A stretch of 64,000 bases of DNA from Gordonia sp. X0973 (GTDB taxonomy: Bacteria; Actinomycetota; Actinomycetes; Mycobacteriales; Mycobacteriaceae). Below are positions 59,149 to 64,000 of this stretch, piece by piece. A model generated the notes under the pieces. That model searched no databases. It was not told the DNA's origin and saw only the letters and a program-made list of their open reading frames with translations. Positions within the stretch are counted from its first letter, which is position 1. Every line of letters starts with the position of its first letter. The position numbers and the translations under genes are program-made. The stretch is from assembly GCF_013348785.1 (NCBI RefSeq), contig NZ_CP054691.1:248001-312000 (forward strand), given 5' to 3'.

Positions 59149-59598
59149 ATGAAGAACTCGTTCGGACGCATTCTCGCCACCACCGCCGCCGGTGTCGGCG
59201 CCGCGTCGATCCTCGCCGCCGGCGTGGCCAACGCGGCCCCGATCCCCGCCCACGGTCCCGCCGCCAAGCCGGTCCCGAAGTCGACGATGGTCCCCGAGAC
59301 CAGCTGCACCCTGGGTCAGGTCGAGAAGGCGCTGGCCAAGGAGGACCCGGCCACCTGGAGCAAGATCAACAAGACCCCCGAGCGCCGCGCCCACTTCGAG
59401 TCGATGGTCGTGCTCACCAAGGAGCAGCGCAAGGCCAAGATGAAGGAATGGAAGCGCGCGCACCCGACCGAGACCGCGGTGATCACCTTCCTGAAGGACA
59501 ACAACATCTCCTTCCACTCCCCGCAGGAGCGGGCGCAGATGAAGGCCAAGCGCAAGGCCACCGTGGAGCGCGTCAAGGCCACCTGCGGCAAGTTCTGA
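59149..59598 (+). CDS. Secreted hemophore-like protein
   Basis: The 149-residue product has a signal peptide (ATTAAGVGAASILAAGVANAAP) and a lysine-rich, helical mature part with two cysteines (ETSCTLGQVEKALAKE and VKATCGKF at the end). The pattern Cys-Thr-Leu-x-Gln-Val near the start and a Cys close to the end resembles the mycobacterial hemophore-like (Rv0203-related) family; the match is by eye. AAAGGA precedes the ATG at 59149. A hairpin follows. Confidence 0.6.
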   Translation: MKNSFGRILATTAAGVGAASILAAGVANAAPIPAHGPAAKPVPKSTMVPETSCTLGQVEKALAKEDPATWSKINKTPERRAHFESMVVLTKEQRKAKMKEWKRAHPTETAVITFLKDNNISFHSPQERAQMKAKRKATVERVKATCGKF

Positions 59599-59621
59599 TC
59601 AGTATCTGATCCAGCCCGTTC

Positions 59622-59660
59622 GACGATGCCGTCCCGGTTTCCGGGGCGGCATCGTCTGTT
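59622..59660 (+). terminator. Terminator after the hemophore-like gene
   Basis: GACGATGCCG (59622-59631) pairs with CGGCATCGTC (59647-59656) and is followed by TGTTTG. It lies 24 bases after the stop codon. Confidence 0.8.
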
Positions 59661-59708
59661 TGACTCCCGCTCCTCGGTGACGGCTGCCTTGCCCGCTCTA
59701 TCTGCGGA

Positions 59709-59724
59709 CATGCATAATTGCATG
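59709..59724 (+). promoter_or_regulatory. Inverted repeat before vapB (probable operator)
   Basis: CATGCA-TAAT-TGCATG is a six-base inverted repeat with a four-base centre, 14 bases before the vapB ATG, followed by another CATGC at 59729-59733. VapBC pairs usually repress themselves through such sites. The stretch is unusually A/T-rich and may also hold the -10 box. Confidence 0.55.
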
Positions 59725-59737
59725 CTAACATGCGAGT

Positions 59738-59983
59738 ATGCCTAAGACAGTGCAGATTCGCGATATCGACGACGAGGTGTATGCCGCGCTGGCGCGCCGG
59801 GCGTCCGGCGACGGACTTTCGGTACCGGAACTGCTGCGCCGGGAGGCGACGCGTCTTGCGTCTCGCCCGACCGTTGGGGAATGGCTACGGGCGACGGCTC
59901 GCCGTCCGTCGCAGATCGCGTCCGACGACGTGCTGGCAGACCTCGACGAGTGGCGTGGCGAGTGGCCAAGTGCTCGTCGTTGA
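59738..59983 (+). CDS. vapB: VapB/FitA-type antitoxin
   Basis: The 81-residue protein starts with a ribbon-helix-helix domain (KTVQIRDIDDEVYAALARRASGDGLSVPELLRRE) and ends with an Arg/Trp-rich part that would bind the toxin. This is the FitA-like antitoxin type. It overlaps the vapC start and is preceded by an inverted repeat. Confidence 0.9.
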   Translation: MPKTVQIRDIDDEVYAALARRASGDGLSVPELLRREATRLASRPTVGEWLRATARRPSQIASDDVLADLDEWRGEWPSARR

Positions 59984-60365
59984 CGCGTCGTGCCTTTTCG
60001 AGGTCGTTGCGGATACACCGCGTAGCGGCGTCATCGCGCAGCGGCTCCTAGCGGACACCGACCAGGTCGCGCCGGAGGTGATCGACGTCGAGGTTCTGGG
60101 CGTGATTCGGAGCCAGCACCTGAAGGGGCATCTCGACGGTACTGCTGCCGATCAGGCGGTTGAAGATCTGCGGCGTTGGCCCGGGGAGCGCTACGCGCAT
60201 CGTTGGATGCTTGAACGAGTCTGGGAGTTGCGCGATTCCGTGCGCGGCTGGGACGCGTTCTACGTCACCTTGGCGGAGGCGATGGAAGCCACGCTCATCA
60301 CGCTCGACACCAGACTCGCCCGGGCGCATGGGCCGCGCTGCCGGATCGAAGTCATCGAGGGCTGA
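59955..60365 (+). CDS. vapC: VapC-type PIN-domain RNase toxin
   Basis: The 136-residue PIN protein has the acidic residues of the site: VVDASCLFEVV near the start, EVIDVEVLGVIR in the middle, and RGWDAFYVTLAEAMEATLITLDTRLA near the end. VapC toxins cut tRNA or rRNA; the target is unknown. The start is GTG 59955 (MASGQVLVVD), inside vapB; GTG 59970 is an alternative giving 131 residues. Confidence 0.88.
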   Translation: MASGQVLVVDASCLFEVVADTPRSGVIAQRLLADTDQVAPEVIDVEVLGVIRSQHLKGHLDGTAADQAVEDLRRWPGERYAHRWMLERVWELRDSVRGWDAFYVTLAEAMEATLITLDTRLARAHGPRCRIEVIEG

Positions 60366-60388
60366 CATCTCGGGGGGTAACAATCAGT

Positions 60389-60991
60389 ATGGATCACAAT
60401 GAGATGATGGCTAGAGACCTCCATGCGGTCGGTATCCCGGAAGACCGACTGTGGGAACTCGTCAACGCGCCGCATGGGTACCGGGAGCAGGTGCCCGTAA
60501 TGGTGGATTGGCTTCAGCATCTTGACGAGCGAGTCCCTGAAGGTCCCGCGCGCGAAGCGGTTCGCGAGGGTTGTCTGCGCGTTCTGTCGACGAGTTTGTC
60601 GAAGGGTAACCGGGAGGCCTTCGAGATCGTCGCGCATCAATTCGCGATTGAACCTCGCCTGGCCAGAAAGGTGTTGTTCCCTGCGGGGATCGCTCTGGTC
60701 TGCATTGCCGAGCGAAAGGACTTTCCGAGGATCGTCGAGATCCTGGATGCGAGTCCGGACGGTGTTGGTTGTAGTGAGTTGGTGCGGTTCCTGGGTCGCT
60801 ACAAGACGGCAGAGGGGCGAGAAGCGGCGATTGCCCAGTTGGCAAAGCCGGAGGTTCGGATGGATGCGATCCGGGCTTTGCGACAGCAGCGCGCGCCGGG
60901 GGTGCGTGATTTGGTCGCGCAGTACCTCGACGACCCGAACCTGACGACGCGGCAACAGGCCGCGCGGGCACTCGAAGTGTTGCCGGAGTAG
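60389..60991 (+). CDS. HEAT-repeat-like immunity protein, complete copy
   Basis: The 200-residue helical protein begins MDHNEMMARDLHAVGIPED and ends with HEAT-like repeats (MDAIRALRQQRAPGVRDLVAQYLDDPN, TRQQAARALEVL). A second copy starts at 63496, exactly 3107 bp later. The positions around the toxin cassette and the divergent N-terminal halves suggest polymorphic-toxin immunity. This copy lies before the cassette, like an orphan immunity gene. No known family was recognised with certainty. Confidence 0.65.
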   Translation: MDHNEMMARDLHAVGIPEDRLWELVNAPHGYREQVPVMVDWLQHLDERVPEGPAREAVREGCLRVLSTSLSKGNREAFEIVAHQFAIEPRLARKVLFPAGIALVCIAERKDFPRIVEILDASPDGVGCSELVRFLGRYKTAEGREAAIAQLAKPEVRMDAIRALRQQRAPGVRDLVAQYLDDPNLTTRQQAARALEVLPE

Positions 60992-61005
60992 CGATCGGCC
61001 AGGCG

Positions 61006-61461
61006 TCAGTCGGTAGTCGGGCGAGCAACCGATGTCCAGACCCGTGTCTCACCGGAACTGGCTGTTGGGCGACCCACTTCCAGCGTCTCTTGAGTGAGTA
61101 CGTAGGGAAAGGTCACAGACAGGGCCGTGCCATCTTCGTGTTCCAAGGCGATGTCGATGCCGTCGCTGTCGAGCGTGGGCAGCCGAACGTTGACTGCCTC
61201 GCCGTAGGCGCGGACGGAGTCTCTGATGCTGCGGATGCCGTCAAGGTTCGCTTGGGAGACGCTGGAAGGCGTGTTCGGTGCGTCGCTCAAGATATTGGGT
61301 GCGATCACCTCGATGTCTCCGGCTTTGCTTACCGCCATTGCGACGGGAAGGAACTCGTGGCTTTCGGCGAGAAGAGAAGTTGCCAGATCGACCAGTCGCC
61401 CGGCCAGGGCATCGAGGTCGTCCTGCGTCAACTGGGACGTGTGGTCTCGCCATCGCGTCAT
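61006..61461 (-). CDS. Hypothetical protein in the toxin island
   Basis: The 151-residue frame begins MTRWRDHTSQLTQDDLDALAGRL. A helical N-terminus (LVDLATSLLAESHEFLPVAM) is followed by a beta-rich part (GDIEVIAPNI, IALEHEDGTALSVTFPYVLTQE). No family was recognised. It is divergent from the WXG100 gene at 61543, with 81 bp between, and its stop faces the immunity gene at 60991. It might be another immunity or cargo gene of the island. Confidence 0.6.
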   Translation of the reverse strand: MTRWRDHTSQLTQDDLDALAGRLVDLATSLLAESHEFLPVAMAVSKAGDIEVIAPNILSDAPNTPSSVSQANLDGIRSIRDSVRAYGEAVNVRLPTLDSDGIDIALEHEDGTALSVTFPYVLTQETLEVGRPTASSGETRVWTSVARPTTD

Positions 61462-61542
61462 TCGCCCGCTGACCTTTCGTTGCGTGAACCGAACCGTCCA
61501 ATCTACGCTACACCGATAGACTACTCGACGAAAGGCGTCCGA

Positions 61543-61860
61543 ATGGCTGACGAACAAGTGCGGGTTGCACCGGCGGAACTTGTCAGGGCTGCTGCCACAG
61601 CTTCGGATTCCTATGAATCCTTGAGTAAGAGGCTGCAAATGTTGCAGTCAAAACTTGAGGAACTCAAGAATTCGTGGACTGGAGTGGCCGCCAGTTCGTT
61701 TCTAGATGTGTGGGCTGAGATCGAGAGCGATAGCAGAGATATGCTGCGAGATGTCAAGCATATCGCGAACAGTCTCGATGCCACCGCTGATACTTACGTC
61801 AGCCAGGAAGAAGTTACGGCCAAGAATATTCAAACATCGTCGCTCAACCTTAGAGACTAA
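61543..61860 (+). CDS. WXG100-family protein, first partner
   Basis: The 105-residue all-helical protein has the WXG motif SWTGVAASSF at residues 47-49 between two helices, and YVSQE near the end, which fits the YxxxD/E signal of type VII secretion. It starts at ATG 61543 and is followed after five bases by the second WXG100 gene and then the toxin. The G+C content is clearly lower than in the core genes. It probably pairs with its neighbour as a secretion chaperone or helper. Confidence 0.82.
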   Translation: MADEQVRVAPAELVRAAATASDSYESLSKRLQMLQSKLEELKNSWTGVAASSFLDVWAEIESDSRDMLRDVKHIANSLDATADTYVSQEEVTAKNIQTSSLNLRD

Positions 61861-61865
61861 GAATC

Positions 61866-62153
61866 GTGCGCCGAACGGTAGACGAGGCCTTTCTTCTCGA
61901 GTGTGCCCATGAGATTCAGGCATACAACAATCAAGTATCCGCCGAGCTTGAAAAAGTGCACCATGAGCTGGCTGCTCTACACGATCGGTGGGAGGGTGCC
62001 GCGGTCGACGCATTTCTTCAATGTGTTTCCGAATGGAAGAAATGGTCAGAGGAAATGTCTGTAGATATATCAATAGTGGCGCACAATGCACAGACCACCT
62101 ACGGCAACTATATCGATAACGCACGTGTGAATACAGAGATGTGGGGTGGATAG
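61866..62153 (+). CDS. WXG100-family protein, second partner
   Basis: The 95-residue helical protein has the WXG motif RWEGAAVDAF in the middle and ends ARVNTEMWGG. The start is GTG 61866, five bases after the first partner, and the stop lies two bases before the toxin start. Two small helical proteins ahead of a toxin are typical of type VII toxin cassettes, where they deliver the toxin to the secretion machine. No esx secretion genes are in the window. Confidence 0.82.
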   Translation: MRRTVDEAFLLECAHEIQAYNNQVSAELEKVHHELAALHDRWEGAAVDAFLQCVSEWKKWSEEMSVDISIVAHNAQTTYGNYIDNARVNTEMWGG

Positions 62154-62155
62154 GC

Positions 62156-63484
62156 ATGACGGATGTCGATCCGGACCTATTTTATGATGTGGCCCGTGTC
62201 TATCGCGAGAATTCCGAAGAGATGGCATCGGCGATCTGGTCGGCCTCTATCGGACGGTCCAAAGATGGCTCGGGCGATGACCGAATCGGGTCGGATTGGG
62301 GAAAGGAATTTGACTCCGGCGCGGATGAGCTCGGTCAGATTGCCTTTCGGACCTCGAATGTGATCATGAATCTTGGCGGCCTGCTTCGTCAAAATGGTAT
62401 CAACCATGACACGACGGAGAGCGCTTCGGACCTTAACCAGCGTGACAGTCATGGGGCGCCAGTGGTTCCGCCGGGAGAGGCATCCGGGACATTCATGAAT
62501 TCGGGAATCCAGTTCGGAAGCGTTTCGGGAGGGTCCAAGCCGATTCCGGAATATTGGACGATGGTCAGCTTCCGGTTTGATGGTGATTGGCCCAACGGCA
62601 ACGGCGATACGCTGACCGAAGTGGCAGATCGGCTGAAGGCGCTCGGAAACAAGGTTGTCGAACTCAACGATCAGCCGAGTGGCGAGGAATTCAACCTGCT
62701 GGATGGTATCGAAGCGGCAGAACTTGAAACGGTTACGGCGAGACTGGGTGAGGCGAGAAACTGCAGTACAAGCGTTGCGGCGGTGTGTGGAGATCTGGGT
62801 CGAGCAGCGTCTGACCACGGGACATACCTGAAACAAACTCAAACAACGATCACCGCGATCCTCGACCATCTCGGGCCGATCGTGCTCATAAACATGTCGT
62901 TGCCCGAGCCGGCCACAGAAAGTGGGATGGCTGTCGCCGAGGCGTTTATGGAGGAGGCAGGGAGGGAGATTGATCAGCTTCTAAAGAATCTGAAGACGTC
63001 CGCGGATGAGACGAAGGCGTATATCGACGCCGCGAAGGCAGAGGCGAACGAAGCTCTTGTGGCCGTCAAGAAACTACTGGATCTTGTCCCGAGAAACGTA
63101 GCACCGACGGCAGCTTCTCGAGTCAACGACAACCGGCGGAAGGGAAGTCGAGCAGAGCGAATCGCGGGTATTGATCAGACCAAGAAGACTAATATTAAAG
63201 TTTCGTACGAAGATGGCGAAGATAAGCTGGGAGCGCGGACGGTTGTACGTATTCCGGATGAACTCGACGAAGGTCCCAGGAAGCAGCTTCGTGAAGTAAA
63301 GAATGTAAAGGTTCTGCACGCAACCCAGCAGCTTCGGGACATGCTCAAGTACGCAAAGGAGCGCGGCCTAACAATGGTCATTGTTGTCGATAGGGGGAGA
63401 ACCAAGGTTGGTGGCGAGATGCAGAAATTGATTGATCAAAATGAAGGAACCCTATCCATCGATGATACGATGAACTTATCATAA
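62156..63484 (+). CDS. Type VII-secreted polymorphic toxin with PD-(E)xK nuclease-like C-terminus
   Basis: The 442-residue protein has a helical N-terminal part (residues 1-300, without a signal peptide; coiled stretch near AFMEEAGREIDQLLKNLK). A C-terminal toxin domain starts near residue 328. The last 115 residues read GARTVVRIPDELDE, then LREVKNVKVL and TQQLRDMLKYAKERG. P367-D368 and E380-V-K382 make a PD-(D/E)xK-type nuclease core, like the Tox-REase-7 family of polymorphic toxins. ATG 62156 is directly after the WXG100 genes. An immunity-like gene follows after 11 bases. G+C is low, as in the rest of the island. Confidence 0.75.
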   Translation: MTDVDPDLFYDVARVYRENSEEMASAIWSASIGRSKDGSGDDRIGSDWGKEFDSGADELGQIAFRTSNVIMNLGGLLRQNGINHDTTESASDLNQRDSHGAPVVPPGEASGTFMNSGIQFGSVSGGSKPIPEYWTMVSFRFDGDWPNGNGDTLTEVADRLKALGNKVVELNDQPSGEEFNLLDGIEAAELETVTARLGEARNCSTSVAAVCGDLGRAASDHGTYLKQTQTTITAILDHLGPIVLINMSLPEPATESGMAVAEAFMEEAGREIDQLLKNLKTSADETKAYIDAAKAEANEALVAVKKLLDLVPRNVAPTAASRVNDNRRKGSRAERIAGIDQTKKTNIKVSYEDGEDKLGARTVVRIPDELDEGPRKQLREVKNVKVLHATQQLRDMLKYAKERGLTMVIVVDRGRTKVGGEMQKLIDQNEGTLSIDDTMNLS

Positions 63485-63495
63485 GTGGGATTGTT

Positions 63496-64000
63496 ATGAA
63501 TCACTATGAAATGATGGCTAGAGACCTTCATGCGGTCGGTATTCCAGAGAGCGACGTGTGGGAGCTCGTCAACGCGCCGCATGGGTACAGGGAGCAGGTG
63601 CCTGTGATGGTGGATTGGCTTGAACATCTAGACGAACGCGTACCGGCCGGTGATGAGCGGGAGAGTATGCGACAGGGGTGCTTACGTGTTCTGTCGACGA
63701 GTTTGTCGAAGGGTAACCGGGAGGCCTTCGAGATCGTCGCGCACCAGTTCGAGATCGAACCGCGCTTGTCGGAATATGTATTGTTCCCTGCGGGGATCGC
63801 TCTGGTCTGCATTGCCGAGCGAAAGGACTTTCCGAGGATCGTCGAGATCCTGGATGCGAGTCCGGACGGTGTTGGTTGTAGTGAGTTGGTGCGGTTCCTG
63901 GGCCGATACAAGACGGCAGAGGGGCGAGAAGCGGCGATTGCCCAGTTGGCGAAACCCGAGGTTCGGATGGATGCGATCCGGGCTTTGCGACAGCAGCGCG
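63496..64000 (+). CDS. HEAT-repeat-like immunity protein, second copy (cut by window end)
   Basis: The frame starts at ATG 63496 (MNHYEMMARDLHAVGIPES), 11 bases after the toxin stop, and runs past the window end after 168 codons. It is the paralog of 60389-60991. Its place directly behind the toxin makes it the likely cognate immunity gene. The last 220 bases visible differ from the first copy at only five positions, all synonymous, while the N-terminal half differs at many residues. Confidence 0.7.
   Translation, partial: MNHYEMMARDLHAVGIPESDVWELVNAPHGYREQVPVMVDWLEHLDERVPAGDERESMRQGCLRVLSTSLSKGNREAFEIVAHQFEIEPRLSEYVLFPAGIALVCIAERKDFPRIVEILDASPDGVGCSELVRFLGRYKTAEGREAAIAQLAKPEVRMDAIRALRQQR

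Noticed and set aside
61090..61542. Extension of the first WXG100 gene upstream to 61090
   Set aside because: A WXG100 protein is about 100 residues; the extra part is antisense to the gene at 61006-61461.

Overview
The window is a 64-kb stretch of chromosome from a high-G+C actinobacterium of the mycolic-acid-producing Mycobacteriales, most likely Gordonia or a close relative. The evidence is the strong G+C bias, many GTG starts, ATGA/GTGA gene overlaps, a complete nuo operon, mycobacterial-type lipid genes (PimE-like mannosyltransferase, cyclopropane-synthase-like methyltransferase with an FAD oxidase), the MurT/GatD pair, and a gene order that from memory follows Mycobacterium tuberculosis Rv3722c to Rv3710 and Rv3731/Rv3730. 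The genus is inferred; no search was run.

Layout: 1-149 is the start of a Zn-dependent alcohol dehydrogenase, cut by the window edge. 263-15802 (minus strand) is the whole complex I operon nuoA to nuoN. In it nuoE and nuoF are fused, and a small palindromic element has split the nuoF/nuoG junction. 16028-17562 is a degenerate receiver protein divergent from an FAD monooxygenase, with a 72-bp array of 22-bp repeats just after each gene. 17679-20173 holds ddl and murF (D-Ala-D-Ala synthesis and its addition to the UDP-muramyl tripeptide). 20273-26893 holds a small secreted protein, a membrane alpha/beta hydrolase, a TipA-like regulator, a lipoprotein, and the tRNA-queuosine genes tgt and gluQ. 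27022-29165 is a LigC-type ligase with a LigD-type primase-polymerase. 29199-34578 holds an HtaA-like secreted protein, a pterin dehydratase, Kup and four more members of the small secreted family.

34637-35016 carries tRNA-Ser(GGA) and the SRP RNA. 35017-55446 is the conserved block: aspartate aminotransferase, mannosyltransferase, acyl-CoA synthetase, dnaX, methyltransferase/FAD oxidase, SRPBCC protein, pseudouridine synthase, VKOR, Imm10-like protein, ybaB-recR, P-loop kinase, gatD-murT, hydrolase, sugar transporter and leuA with a leucine leader peptide. 55674-58928 is a drug-efflux gene with a divergent WYL regulator and a methyltransferase broken by an in-frame TGA. 59149-60365 holds a hemophore-like secreted protein and a VapBC pair.

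60389-64000 is an accessory island of visibly lower G+C: a type VII-secreted polymorphic toxin cassette with two WXG100 proteins and a nuclease-type toxin, bracketed by two direct copies of an immunity-like gene, the second running off the window.

The most unusual signals are the toxin cassette with duplicated immunity genes; palindromic repeats inside dnaX and at nuoF/nuoG with an apparent 13-bp target duplication; a family of five small secreted proteins, two of which share an upstream palindrome; a Tgt without its zinc cysteines; and a MurT with a degenerate zinc ribbon.
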